A stretch of DNA of 64,000 nucleotides from Myxococcales bacterium (GTDB lineage: Bacteria > Myxococcota_A > Polyangia > Palsa-1104 > JAEUJZ01), in contig JAEUKB010000026.1 in the NCBI GenBank assembly GCA_016794365.1, forward strand, positions 62,001-126,000, written 5' to 3'. The position numbers and the translations under genes were made by a program. The notes beneath the pieces are model-generated. The model was not told the origin of the DNA, made no database searches, and saw only the letters and a program-made list of their open reading frames with translations. Below, piece by piece: positions 18,122-27,412 of this stretch. Every line of letters begins with the position of its first letter. Position 1 is the stretch's first letter.

Positions 18122-20326
18122 ATGGAACTGTCGGTCATTGTCCCGTGTCTCAACGAAGAAGCGAACCTGCCCGAGCTGGTTCGTCGCATCGGCGAGGTGC
18201 TCTCGACGGGTGGAATAGAAGGCGAGCTGATCCTCATCAACGACGGCTCGACGGATCGATCGGCACAGGTCATGGCCGAGCTGGCCGCACAGCAGCCGTT
18301 TGTTCGTCCGCAGCATCACCCGAAGAATCGAGGCATCGCCGCCGCCTGGAAGACGGGCGTGCAGGCCGCACGGGGACATCTGGTCTGCTTGATCGACGCC
18401 GATCTTCAGTATCAGCCAGAAGACATCTTGCGACTGCGACGCGAGCTGGCCTGGTCGAACGTGGACATCATTCAGGGGTTTCGCTCGGCGGTGGGTCGCG
18501 AAAAAGGACCGCGTTATTACTACTCGCGCGGACTGAATCTACTGCTGAACCACACCTTCTCGATGTCGCTTCAGGACAACAAGAGCGGCTTTGTGCTGTG
18601 TGGGCGCGAGGTGCTGGCGGACCTGCTCGACTATCGCGGCGAGTACTACTACTGGCAGTCGTTCATCATGGTCGCGGCCCATCACAAGGGCTACACGTAC
18701 AAGCAGATCGAGACGCTGTTTGAGCAGCGCAAAGCGGGCACTTCGTTCTTGGCCAATCAGCCGATCGTGCCGACGCTGCGCTCGCTGGTGGATCTGGGCC
18801 GGGCCTTTTACGAATACCGACTGCGGCCCGCGCGGACCTCGGATCTGCGACCGCTTATCGAAGAAAAGAAGCCGCTTGATCGCTCTGCGCCGCGACCGCT
18901 GTGGCAGCGCGCGTATCTGGATGCGTATCTTTCGACCTTTGGTGCGACGCACTGGATGATGACCAGCGACGTACGAACGCACCTAGAAGATCTGTCGCAG
19001 AGCCAGTGGCTGTCGTTGTCCGAGATGCAAGAGCTTCAGACACGCAAGCTGCGTCGCCTGGTTCAGCATGCCTACAAGCACGTTCCGTACTATCGCGCGC
19101 GAATGAACCAAGCGGGGGTCAAGCCCGAAGACATCGTCACCTTGGCAGACCTCCACAAGCTGCCGTTTCTGACGAAGGCTGACGTGCGCAAGCACCTGCA
19201 CTTTGACATCCTGTCGGACAACCACCAAAAAGATGAGATCCTGCGCATCACGACCTCCGGTTCGACGGGAGAGCCGTTTGTCTGTTACGCCGACAGGCGG
19301 CAGCTAGAGTTTCGCTGGGCGGCGACGCTGCGCTCACAGGAATGGACGGGCTATCGCTTCGGCGATCGCACGCTGCGGCTGTGGCACCAGACGCTTGGGA
19401 TGAGCAAGACGCAGATTGTCCGCGAGCACGCCGATGCCGCGTTTTCCCGTCGGCGCTTCGTGCCCGCATTCGAGATGAGCGAGCAGAACCTGTCCGATCT
19501 GATGGACGAGATCGAGGAGTACCGTCCCATCCTGATGGACGGCTACGCCGAGTCGCTCAACTTCTTGGCGGGCTATCTGAAGCGCTCGGGACGCAAGCTG
19601 GCCTGGCGACCGCAAGGGATCATGTCGTCGGCGCAGAGCCTGCCTGAAGACTCACGCCGCATCATCGAAGAGGCCTTTGGCTGCAAGGTCTTTGACAAGT
19701 ACGGCTCCCGCGAGTTTTCCGGCATCGCCTACGAGTGCGAAGCCCACGAAGGACATCACATCGTTGCCGAAGGCTACATCGTCGAGGTGCTCAAAGACGG
19801 TCGGCCCGCAAAGCCCGGTGAGATCGGCGAGATCGTCATCACGGATCTCAACAACTACTGCCTGCCGTTTATCCGCTATCGCATCGGTGATCTCGGTGAA
19901 GCGATGGACAACAGCAAGCTGTGCCCGTGCGGACGAGGTCTGCCGCGTATCGGCAAGATCGAAGGCCGCGTCCAGTCGATCATCATCGGTGCCGACGGAC
20001 AGTACGTCCCTGGGACGTTCTTTGCGCACCTGCTCAAAGACTACGACCACGCGATCCGCCACTACCAGGTGGTGCAAGAGCAGCGCGGCGCGATCACCTT
20101 CAAAGTGGTCAAGGGCAGTCGCTTTACCAGCGAAGCGATGGACGAAGTGCTCCGCACGCTGCGCACGTTCCTTGGCGCATCGATGCAGATTGATGTCGAG
20201 TACGTGGATGAGATTCCGCTCATTCGGACCGGCAAGCGCCTAGCGGCTGTGTCACGCCTGGGCATCGACTTGCAGAGCGGTGAAGAGCCTGCCGCCCTGG
20301 CCATCAAGCCGCCGAGCGCAGGCTGA
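18122..20326 (+). CDS. Fusion of family-2 glycosyltransferase and PaaK/CapK-type adenylate-forming domain
   Basis: This is one 734-residue frame with two enzymes. Residues 1 to about 235 are a GT2 (dolichol-phosphate-mannose-synthase-like): VIVPCLNEEANLPELV, NDGSTDRS, and LIDADLQYQPED as the DXD-bearing segment. Residues about 265-725 match PaaK/CapK: a helical YYRARM region, the AMP-binding loop TTSGSTGEP, KYGSREFSG, and the C-terminal IEGRVQSIIIGADG hinge. CapK-type proteins occur in capsule and glycolipid gene sets. I infer sugar transfer coupled to acyl or amide activation on the same glycan. An ATG at 18113 is an alternative start. Confidence 0.88.
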   Translation: MELSVIVPCLNEEANLPELVRRIGEVLSTGGIEGELILINDGSTDRSAQVMAELAAQQPFVRPQHHPKNRGIAAAWKTGVQAARGHLVCLIDADLQYQPEDILRLRRELAWSNVDIIQGFRSAVGREKGPRYYYSRGLNLLLNHTFSMSLQDNKSGFVLCGREVLADLLDYRGEYYYWQSFIMVAAHHKGYTYKQIETLFEQRKAGTSFLANQPIVPTLRSLVDLGRAFYEYRLRPARTSDLRPLIEEKKPLDRSAPRPLWQRAYLDAYLSTFGATHWMMTSDVRTHLEDLSQSQWLSLSEMQELQTRKLRRLVQHAYKHVPYYRARMNQAGVKPEDIVTLADLHKLPFLTKADVRKHLHFDILSDNHQKDEILRITTSGSTGEPFVCYADRRQLEFRWAATLRSQEWTGYRFGDRTLRLWHQTLGMSKTQIVREHADAAFSRRRFVPAFEMSEQNLSDLMDEIEEYRPILMDGYAESLNFLAGYLKRSGRKLAWRPQGIMSSAQSLPEDSRRIIEEAFGCKVFDKYGSREFSGIAYECEAHEGHHIVAEGYIVEVLKDGRPAKPGEIGEIVITDLNNYCLPFIRYRIGDLGEAMDNSKLCPCGRGLPRIGKIEGRVQSIIIGADGQYVPGTFFAHLLKDYDHAIRHYQVVQEQRGAITFKVVKGSRFTSEAMDEVLRTLRTFLGASMQIDVEYVDEIPLIRTGKRLAAVSRLGIDLQSGEEPAALAIKPPSAG

Positions 20327-20334
20327 CGGACGGA

Positions 20335-20535
20335 CTACGATCCGGTGTTGCCGCGCAGCTTGTAGGCGTCGGCGGTGCTGCCGCCTTCCTTCGCTGTCTC
20401 TTTGGCCGGAGCGCCCTTCTTCGGCTCTTCCTTCTTCGCGTCCTTCTTCGCAGTCTCTGCATCCTTGGCCAGCGCCGCCACCGGAGCCCCCACCATCAGC
20501 GAAATCGCGAGCGCAGCAAACAACATGGTCTTCAT
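20335..20535 (-). CDS. Small secreted Lys/Ala/Glu-rich protein, 66 aa
   Basis: It has an N-terminal signal peptide (MKTMLFAALAISLM, then AALA as a likely cleavage site). The mature part is about 43 residues, highly charged (KKDAKKEEPKKG), without structure I can name. A strong GGGGGGAAG ribosome site precedes the ATG. It is convergent with the glycosyltransferase fusion, 8 bases between the stops. The function is unknown. Confidence 0.7.
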   Translation of the reverse strand: MKTMLFAALAISLMVGAPVAALAKDAETAKKDAKKEEPKKGAPAKETAKEGGSTADAYKLRGNTGS

Positions 20536-20719
20536 CGTGTCTTCCCCCCTTTGATTGGACTCGTACGCAAGCCCAGCTTGAAGCTACCAAGGCTTAGACG
20601 GTCCGACAATCATCGGCATTGACTGCGACGATCGCGCGCTCGCTTCCGATGCGGAAGGTCCGGCACATCGGACAGCGCGCCGAAAAGTATGCGAAACTGT
20701 TTGACGATCGAATCCCAGG

Positions 20720-21361
20720 ATGGAGCCAGACGAGCAATCAGGTGCCGATGCCTTCGGCACACACGAAACCATTGCATCTGACAGCCGCTCCCATGGAGAG
20801 GAGTCAGATCTTCAGTTTCCTGTCGAACACTGGGATCGCTATGAGTTTGTGTCCGTGCTCGGCAAAGGCGGCATGGGCGTGGTCTTCAAAGCGCGCGATC
20901 GCCGCTTACAGCGCATCGTCGCACTCAAGTTCATTCGCAGCAGCGATCCCGAGATGGTGACGCGCTTTCAGCGGGAAGCCCGCGCCCAGGCTCGCATCGA
21001 TCATCCCGCGATCTGCAAGGTCTACGAAGTCGGCGAAGTCGAAGGCAAGACCTACATCGCGATGCAGTTTGTCGATGGAAAGTCGTTGGAAGGAGCGTTT
21101 TCCCGGCTGCGCCTGCCGGAAAAGGTGCAGCTCATCCGCGATGCGGCTGAAGCCATCCACGAAGCGCACCGCCAGGGAATCATTCACCGTGATCTGCTCG
21201 CGCGCAACAAGCGCCGGGTGAAGTGCGGCCCGTCTCCGCTTGGCGAGGAAGCGGAGGGGGAACGACTGCATGCCCCAGGAAGCGGACCGCGCGGTCTACC
21301 TGGGTCACAAAACCTGGGAACATGGGTCGCGCTGCCGCTGCCTCACCCATTTCTGCGCTGA
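20720..21361 (+). pseudogene. 5' half of a Ser/Thr kinase gene, broken at the HRDL motif
   Basis: The protein is a normal bacterial kinase N-lobe: glycine loop LGKGGMGVVF, IVALKFIRS with the ATP lysine, the alphaC region, and EAHRQGIIHRDL. It should continue KPxN but instead reads LARNKRRVKCG and loses all similarity after about 21198. The open frame runs on to 21361 into the 42-bp repeat array. DFG, APE and the rest of the C-lobe are absent, so this product cannot be an active kinase. The missing half is most simply the in-register C-terminal piece at 35261-37639. Confidence 0.85.
21234..21256. repeat. 8-bp inverted repeat next to the kinase breakpoint
   Basis: CTCCGCTT at 21234-21241 pairs with AAGCGGAG at 21249-21256 across a 7-base loop. 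It lies 36 bases after the last kinase codon. It may be an end structure of the inserted segment; no matching copy was found at the other junction. Confidence 0.6.
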
Positions 21362-21598
21362 ACATGGGTCGCGCTACCGTTGCCTCACCCATTTCTGCGC
21401 TGAACATGGGTCGCGCTCCCGCTGCCTCACCCATTTCTGTGCTGCACATGGGTCGCGCTGCCGCTGCCTGACCCATTTCTGCGCTGCACATGGGTCGCGC
21501 TGCCGCTGCCTCACCCATTTCTGCGCTGAACATGGGTCGCGCTGCCGCTGCCTGACTCATTTCTGCGCTGAACATGGGTTGCGCTGCCGCTGCCTGAC
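21321..21598. repeat. 42-bp tandem repeat array, 6.6 copies
   Basis: Units begin at 21321, 21363, 21405, 21447, 21489, 21531 and 21573. Each starts CATGGGT and contains ACCCAT 24 bases later (ACTCAT in the sixth, missing from the truncated last copy), so most units can form a hairpin. Copies differ by scattered single bases. Since 42 is a multiple of three, frames stay open: the minus strand and one plus frame read through the whole array, which explains long ORFs here. No start with a good ribosome site supports a real gene. There are no unique spacers, so it is not CRISPR. Confidence 0.9.
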
Positions 21599-21780
21599 AC
21601 CTTTTGGCACGGACAGGGAGCGCAGGAGCGGAGTACGGACGCTCTGTGTGCCGCAGGACAGCCACTTGTGGAAAAAAACTGGGGGGCTTCAGCCTCGGAA
21701 GCTGCTTTTTTTTCAGCAAATACGCAACTTTGCGAAACCGGGGCCGAAAAGTGTGCTGCCAGAACATACAAGGAGCACCA

Positions 21781-22689
21781 ATGGCACCAAAGATCCTCAC
21801 AGAGAACCACTCACTAGACGCACTGTACGACGAGGTATTCTTCACCCTGGCTGCGACCGCCGCCGATCCAGAAGCGGCCAAGTTCAGCCCCAGCTTTGAG
21901 CAGCTGCTCACGAAACAGTGGCAGCCTGCGGTGGACAAAGAGCGAGCACTTCGCCAAGCCATTCTGTCCGCGCAAGCCCACTGTATGGGCGTTGCTCGAC
22001 GCATGGATGGCTGGATCGACCGCTTTCACAACGCGCTGCTGATCGTGACGAACAACCGACGCGATGTCGGGGACTACACGCGCTACTTTGCCAAGCCGCC
22101 TAGCGCACACAAGCGACCCGCGCTGAGCATCCAGCTTCAGACGATCACCGAATGGGTGTCGTCCATCAAAAGCTCCAGCGTGACCCAGCTTGCGGCGCTG
22201 GGAACCGAGCTGGAGACGCTGGTAACCGAAGGAACGAAGGCAGAGCAAGCCCTGCGCGACGCCAAAGCCAAGCTGAAGGACTTCCGCACGATCGGCGCAC
22301 GCAAGGCGCTGTTCGATCAGGCGAACTCGCTGCGGCAAGCGACGTTTGGGGCCCTGGCAACGCTGGTGTATGAGCAGCCGAAAAAGTGTCTGCCGTCGGA
22401 CTGGCCGAGCACCTTCTTCCGCCACGGTAGTGCGGAGCGGCGCAAGCCCGAGACCCAAAAGCTGCTGCTCATCGATGAGCTGGCCACTCTGCGCGCTGCG
22501 GTCGCTGACAGCGAAAAGCGACTGGCCGCGCTGGAGGCAGCCGAGCAGCGCATGCTGGAGCTAGCCGCTCAGCGTCGCGCTGCGGTCGCCAAGCTGGCCG
22601 AGCTGGAGCAGCAAGCACGCGCCACCGACCAGGCGGCCCACTCGCTGCGCGCTGAGCTAAGCCACAAGCCCAGCCGCGCAAGCCGGTAA
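21781..22689 (+). CDS. Hypothetical coiled-coil protein, 302 aa
   Basis: The ATG at 21781 follows AAGGAG and gives a helical, Ala/Leu/Glu-rich soluble protein. The first 120 residues may be a helical bundle. Residues about 135-180 and 230-300 look like coiled coils (heptads in LATLRAAVADSEKRLAALEA). I know no family. It lies just after the 42-bp repeat array and before a perfect 12-bp hairpin, inside the segment that separates the two kinase halves. AT-rich runs precede the gene (21676-21715), unlike the surrounding DNA. Confidence 0.7.
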   Translation: MAPKILTENHSLDALYDEVFFTLAATAADPEAAKFSPSFEQLLTKQWQPAVDKERALRQAILSAQAHCMGVARRMDGWIDRFHNALLIVTNNRRDVGDYTRYFAKPPSAHKRPALSIQLQTITEWVSSIKSSSVTQLAALGTELETLVTEGTKAEQALRDAKAKLKDFRTIGARKALFDQANSLRQATFGALATLVYEQPKKCLPSDWPSTFFRHGSAERRKPETQKLLLIDELATLRAAVADSEKRLAALEAAEQRMLELAAQRRAAVAKLAELEQQARATDQAAHSLRAELSHKPSRASR

Positions 22690-22758
22690 GAACGCCTCGC
22701 AACACCGATTGCGGACCCCGTAGTCCCACCCTCCACGAAACGACCCCTCTCTCTGCGA

Positions 22759-22790
22759 CGGCGTAGGCTGCCCTGAAACAGCCTACGCCG
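22759..22790 (+). terminator. Perfect 12-bp hairpin after the coiled-coil gene
   Basis: CGGCGTAGGCTG (22759-22770) and CAGCCTACGCCG (22779-22790) are exact inverse copies with an 8-base loop, 70 bases after the stop. T/C-rich sequence follows only from about 22808, so it is a strong hairpin but not a textbook terminator. The gap 22690-22996 otherwise holds only this and the 13-bp repeats. Confidence 0.65.
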
Positions 22791-22828
22791 CTTGCCTCCC
22801 CCCTGCCCCTTTCTTTTTCTTCTCTATA

Positions 22829-22891
22829 TAAGCCGCCTGGGTAAGCCGCCTGGGTAAGCCGCCTGGGTAAGCCGCCTGGGTAAGCCGCCTG
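22829..22891. repeat. 13-bp tandem repeat TAAGCCGCCTGGG, about 4.8 copies
   Basis: Four full identical copies start at 22829, 22842, 22855 and 22868, with a partial fifth from 22881. The length is not a multiple of three and no gene spans it. It lies about 105 bases upstream of the FkbM methyltransferase start. Confidence 0.95.
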
Positions 22892-22996
22892 TTGCAGTCC
22901 AGCTGTGTCAGGATGTACTGGTCGAGTCGCCGCCAGGGGATCTCTGCGCAAAAGCGCCCCTCTGACACATGCACCTAGCGAAGGACCGATCGCCCC

Positions 22997-23683
22997 ATGG
23001 AAGCCCAGAAGCGCTGGTATGCAGAGACGCTGCCACTGGTTGGAGAGCACATCGTCGATGTCGGAGCCAACACAGGTGAGCTGTCGGAGTTTTTCTATAC
23101 CGCACAGCAAGGGCAAGGCAGCCTGCTGTCCATCGAGCCGCTGGCAGAAAACGTCGCCCAGATCGAAAAGCGCATTGCCCGACAAGGTGCCTCATCGCGA
23201 TGGCACGTTCGCTTGTGCGCGGTGTCCGGTCAGCCGGGAACCGTGACGCTGCGCCTGGGAAGCTCTGAAGGAACGCACTTCAACAGCATGGTGGTTCCGT
23301 CGGCGAATCGCGATGCGACGACGCGCAGCGTGGAAGCCCTGACGCTGCCCGCGCTGTGTCCGCATGCCACCGTCGTCAAGCTCGACATCGAAGGCCACGA
23401 GTACCCCGTCTTGGCCGATTCGCTGCCCAAGCTGCCGTCGGTCAAAGCCTGGGCGGTCGAGCTTCACATGATGCCTGATTGCTCGCTTGGCCAGACGGTA
23501 CGCTCGTTTGTTCAAGCCGGGTATCGCGTCTACGGCGCGGGACGAAAGCGCAGCGATCCGACGGGTGCCTGGATCTCTGCCGAGGTGCCCGATGGACTGG
23601 AATGGGACAGCATTCCCGTCGCACAGCGCCGCGCCGATGGATCGGTGTTTAAGATGCTGCATATCATCGCACTTCGTCGCTGA
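22997..23683 (+). CDS. FkbM-family SAM-dependent methyltransferase
   Basis: This 228-residue protein has the class I SAM-binding motif IVDVGANTGELSEFF near residues 19-33, the acidic LLSIEPLAENV strand, and the FkbM signature VVKLDIEGHEYPVL near 127-140. FkbM enzymes methylate hydroxyls of sugars, polyketides or other small molecules. No biosynthetic cluster surrounds it, so the substrate is unknown. It lies inside the segment between the kinase halves. Confidence 0.9.
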   Translation: MEAQKRWYAETLPLVGEHIVDVGANTGELSEFFYTAQQGQGSLLSIEPLAENVAQIEKRIARQGASSRWHVRLCAVSGQPGTVTLRLGSSEGTHFNSMVVPSANRDATTRSVEALTLPALCPHATVVKLDIEGHEYPVLADSLPKLPSVKAWAVELHMMPDCSLGQTVRSFVQAGYRVYGAGRKRSDPTGAWISAEVPDGLEWDSIPVAQRRADGSVFKMLHIIALRR

Positions 23684-23731
23684 CAGCAAAAACGCTATCC
23701 CCCCCTGCGGGCTCGACCTACACTGTGCGCC

Positions 23732-24664
23732 ATGCGCAAACAAGTGGTCCTGTGTGGAATGTCTGGGCTTCTGTGGGGGCTTGTCTCTGGGCTTGTCTCT
23801 GGGTTTTGGTCTGTATCTGCACAAGCCGCAGAGCCGCATGTAGCCGAGACGATTTCGCGCATCTTGCAGAGCAAGAGAGCGCTGGAGCAGAGTCCGACCT
23901 GCAAGCGTGGCTGTGTCTTTGTCAGCGCGTGGGACTTTGATGGAACCATCCTGCAAGGCGATGCCAGCGAAGGGCTGATGTCTAACGGACAGACTGTCTA
24001 TGCAGGACTTGCGCAGAGAGCGATTGAAGCAGGCTTTTCCAAGATCTATTCCAAGCAAGAATTTTTAAAGTTCTGGCACGACTATGAAGAAATGGACAAA
24101 ACCCAGGGACACATTCCTGCATATACGTACTTACCAAAGATGCTCAAAGGCAGCAGCGCCGCTGAAGTCAAGCGCTTTGCCGGTCAGTATTACGCAGAGA
24201 CCCTGAAGCCGTATTACTTTGCAGCCTCTGTCGAAGTCTTTGCCAAGCTACGCGAAAGCGGGATCATCCCGTACGTTATCTCGGCTGCACCACATGTCTT
24301 TGTGTCCGCTGCGGGGCCAACCCTGTCGATCGATGAGCAGCACATCTTTGGCATCGAGGTGGCCGTCAGCCAAGAAGGACTGCTGACCGATCAAGTCGTG
24401 CAGCCAGTTCCGTATGCAGATGGCAAAGCGAAGCGGCTTGCGATGATCGTGTCCGCCGAGCAGGCGCGCAGCAAACAGCCGGTCTTTGTGCTGGCTGCAT
24501 TTGGCAACAGCTATCACACTGACTCGGCTTTTTTGAAATGGACACTTGCTCAGAAGTTCCCCGCCGGACGACCTACAGCGGTGATGATCAATGGCGGAAC
24601 AGCGCCCAAAGAGCTGGCAGGCGCATTTATCGAAGTATCGCAGAAAGAGACGCTGAAGAAATAG
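23732..24664 (+). CDS. Secreted HAD-family phosphatase
   Basis: This 310-residue protein has an N-terminal signal peptide (hydrophobic stretch ending in SAQA). HAD motif I is SAWDFDGTILQGDAS near residues 66-80, with two catalytic Asp. Motif II is YVISAAPHVFV near 183-193, and the motif III/IV region is KRLAMIV followed by VFVLAAFGNSYHTDSAF. The spacing fits the HAD-IB (SerB-like) group with a helical cap. Export to the periplasm is unusual for SerB-like enzymes, so a phosphomonoesterase role there is likely. The substrate is unknown. It is convergent with ppc. Confidence 0.85.
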   Translation: MRKQVVLCGMSGLLWGLVSGLVSGFWSVSAQAAEPHVAETISRILQSKRALEQSPTCKRGCVFVSAWDFDGTILQGDASEGLMSNGQTVYAGLAQRAIEAGFSKIYSKQEFLKFWHDYEEMDKTQGHIPAYTYLPKMLKGSSAAEVKRFAGQYYAETLKPYYFAASVEVFAKLRESGIIPYVISAAPHVFVSAAGPTLSIDEQHIFGIEVAVSQEGLLTDQVVQPVPYADGKAKRLAMIVSAEQARSKQPVFVLAAFGNSYHTDSAFLKWTLAQKFPAGRPTAVMINGGTAPKELAGAFIEVSQKETLKK

Positions 24665-24727
24665 CCCGAAGGCTTTCAAGGTGGGCTGTACGCAGAGGCA
24701 GTGTGTAGAGACTGTGCGAATGTGTAG

Positions 24728-27412
24728 CTAGCCGCTGTTTCGTAGCGCTGTGGCTATCGCATTGATGGAGAGCTGAATCCCTTGCTTGACACGCGGATCG
24801 CGCTCTCCAGCCCGATGGCGCTTGAGCAGCTCTACTTGCAGCAGATTGAGCGGTTCGATATACGGCAGGCGCAGGCGTATCGATGTATCGAGCGCTGGGT
24901 GTTTTTCCAGCAGCCGTGACTGATTGGTAATCGTCAACAGGACATCGTGCGTTTTGTGCCAGCCATCGCGAATGCGTCCAAAGATCTGCGCAGCCAGCGC
25001 GCGGTCTTCGACCAGTGACACATAGCGCTCTGCAATTCGCAGGTCCGACTTGGCCAGCACCATTTCTAGGTTGTCGAGCGTTGCGCGGAAAAACGGCCAC
25101 GTCGCAGCCATCTCTTGCAGCAGCGCCACATCGCCACAAGCCGCAAGCGCGTGCCCCACGCCAAACCAGCCCGGCAGCATGACGCGAGCCTGTGACCAGC
25201 CAAACACCCAGGGAATTGCGCGCAGATCTTCAATGCGATCCGACTTGGTACGCGAGGCGGGACGAGAGCCAATCTTTAGCTCGGCAATCTCGGACAGCGG
25301 CGTCATCTGACGGAAAAAGGTGCGAAAGCCTTCGGTGCCGTAGACCAAGTCGCGATAGCAGCGAAATGCCTGCTGCGAGATCTGCTCCATCGCGGCGAAA
25401 AACCGCGCTTGACTGGTCGTCAGCGCCTCGGGCTTTTCGATCGAAGCCAGCAGCGTCGCCGCCGCCATCGCTTCCAGGTTCTTCATCGCGCTCTCGCGGG
25501 TGCCGTACTTGGCCGCGATCACTTCGCCCTGCTCGGTGATGCGAATCCGACCTTGGACGGTTCCCGTCGGCTGCGCCACGATCGCCGCAAACGACGGACC
25601 ACCACCGCGACCGACAGCCCCGCCGCGACCGTGGAAGAGCTGAAGCCGCGTCTTGTGACGGGCAAAGGTCGCCGCCAGCGCGCGCGTCGCTTGGTGCAGG
25701 CTCCACACCGAGGTCAGATACCCGCCGTCTTTGTTCGAGTCCGAGTAGCCCACCATCACTTCCTGATAGCCCGCGACCTGATTGCTCTGCGCGACCTCTG
25801 GCAGCGACAGCCACTGGTCCATCACGTCCGCTGCGTGCTCCAGGTCGCCGATCGTCTCGAACAGGGGAACCGCCATGATGCGCGCCGCCGGACTGTCTGC
25901 CGCCCGATACAGGCCCGCTTCTTTGAGCAGCATGTGAACTTCCAGCAGGTCCGACACGCTCTCGGTCTTGGAGACGATGTAGTGCCGAATCGCCGCCGGA
26001 CCAAAGGTCTCAAGCGCCGTCGCAGCCGCCCGTATAATCGCCAGCTCGGACTTGGTTTCGTCGCTGTAGCTGGCAAACGGGCTCGATAGAAGCCGAGGAC
26101 TGCGCAGCTCGATCCGCAGCAGCTCGACGCGCGCAGGCTCTGGCAGCGACGCATAGTCTGCCGTCACACCCGCCACGCGCAGCAGCTCCGCCACCACCCG
26201 CTCGTGAACGTCGGCGTTTTGGCGCAGATCGAGCGTGGCCAGGTGAAAGCCAAACGTCTCGACGGCACGAATCAGCCGCCCGAGCGCCCCGCAGGTCGCC
26301 AGCTTGGTCTGTCCGCCCTGCCGCAGCGAGTGCGCAATGTCGGCCAAGTCGGCGCGCAGGCTGTCGGGATCGGGATAAGGCTCTGCCGGAAGCGACGAAG
26401 GACGCAGTGGTGCCTGTCCCGAGAGCTTGGCATACGTCGCGCTCAGCCGGGCATACACCGTCCCCAGCGCACGTCGATAGGGTTCGTCACTGCGGGACGG
26501 ACTGCGGTCGCCGCTTTGCTCTGCCAGCAGCAGCACCCGCTCGCTCACGCTCGACAGCTCGCTGGAGATCGACAGCTCCGCTGCCAGCGCATCTACCTGC
26601 GACAAGTACGACTCCAGCACCGTCGCCCCGGCTCGTCGCAGGGCTTGCGCAAGGGAGTCAGCGGTGACGTTGGGATTTCCGTCCCGATCCCCGCCAATCC
26701 AGCTCCCCAGACGCAGAAAGCTCTTGGGACGGTGTCGCAGCATCCGCTCCCAGCGAGCATACAGGGACGGCAAGACCGGCAAGAATACCTCGCGCATATA
26801 GGCCAGCGCCGACTCGACTTCATCGGTGACATAGAGCCGCTCACGACGCAGTGCCCGCGTCTGCCACAGCAGCGCAATCTGGCGCACAAGTGCCGGTTCC
26901 AGCAGATCTCCGTCGGGTGTTTCGTGCTTTCCGGCATCCCGTAGCTTCAGCAGCTGCGCGATCCGATTGCGATGATCGAGCATGCTCTTGCGCATCACTT
27001 CCGTCGGATGCGCCGTCAGCACAGGAGCAACCAGCGCAGCATCGAGCAGATTGGCTGACTCTTCGACGCTGTGCCCCTGGGCCGCCAGGCGCTCTAGGAC
27101 ATTGCCCAGGTTGTCGTCGAGCTGATGTCCCAAGCTCTGCCGGTCTTCGGCCAGGTTTGCCAGCATCGAAAACAGCATGAAGCCGCGCACCACCGACACC
27201 GCTTCATCGAGTGACAGCCCATCAAGGCCGCGCTCAACCCCATCCGCCGCTGCGATGCCTCGATAGCGCTCGACGGACTTGACCCGGATGTCTTCGATGC
27301 GCAGAAACAGCGACTCACCGCCGTATTCTCGAATGACATCCCCGAGCAGCTTGCCCAGAAAGCGAATGTCAGCGTTTTGCGAAATCGGGAAGGTGGCGGC
27401 GGACTGACTCAC
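24728..27412 (-). CDS. ppc: Phosphoenolpyruvate carboxylase
   Basis: This 894-residue enzyme carboxylates PEP to oxaloacetate, replenishing the TCA cycle. The signature motifs are intact: VLTAHPTEVMRKS with the catalytic His, GYSDSNKDGGYLTSVW, FHGRGGAVGRGGGP, and IPWVFGWSQARVMLPGWFG. It ends in INAIATALRNSG, close to the conserved C-terminus that usually reads TGLRNTG. Length is normal for the bacterial family. It is a housekeeping gene lying inside the segment between the two kinase halves, which argues that the segment is not simply a mobile element. The start at 27412 is the only well-placed one. Confidence 0.97.
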   Translation of the reverse strand: MSQSAATFPISQNADIRFLGKLLGDVIREYGGESLFLRIEDIRVKSVERYRGIAAADGVERGLDGLSLDEAVSVVRGFMLFSMLANLAEDRQSLGHQLDDNLGNVLERLAAQGHSVEESANLLDAALVAPVLTAHPTEVMRKSMLDHRNRIAQLLKLRDAGKHETPDGDLLEPALVRQIALLWQTRALRRERLYVTDEVESALAYMREVFLPVLPSLYARWERMLRHRPKSFLRLGSWIGGDRDGNPNVTADSLAQALRRAGATVLESYLSQVDALAAELSISSELSSVSERVLLLAEQSGDRSPSRSDEPYRRALGTVYARLSATYAKLSGQAPLRPSSLPAEPYPDPDSLRADLADIAHSLRQGGQTKLATCGALGRLIRAVETFGFHLATLDLRQNADVHERVVAELLRVAGVTADYASLPEPARVELLRIELRSPRLLSSPFASYSDETKSELAIIRAAATALETFGPAAIRHYIVSKTESVSDLLEVHMLLKEAGLYRAADSPAARIMAVPLFETIGDLEHAADVMDQWLSLPEVAQSNQVAGYQEVMVGYSDSNKDGGYLTSVWSLHQATRALAATFARHKTRLQLFHGRGGAVGRGGGPSFAAIVAQPTGTVQGRIRITEQGEVIAAKYGTRESAMKNLEAMAAATLLASIEKPEALTTSQARFFAAMEQISQQAFRCYRDLVYGTEGFRTFFRQMTPLSEIAELKIGSRPASRTKSDRIEDLRAIPWVFGWSQARVMLPGWFGVGHALAACGDVALLQEMAATWPFFRATLDNLEMVLAKSDLRIAERYVSLVEDRALAAQIFGRIRDGWHKTHDVLLTITNQSRLLEKHPALDTSIRLRLPYIEPLNLLQVELLKRHRAGERDPRVKQGIQLSINAIATALRNSG

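Noticed and set aside
21321-21598. CRISPR array
   Set aside because: Repeats are back to back with no unique spacers, and there are no cas genes in the window.
21180-22004. Long minus-strand frame (274 codons) and plus-strand frame (220 codons) across the 42-bp array
   Set aside because: The repeat unit length is a multiple of three, so open frames arise automatically. There is no ribosome site, and the minus frame also runs into the coiled-coil gene on the opposite strand.
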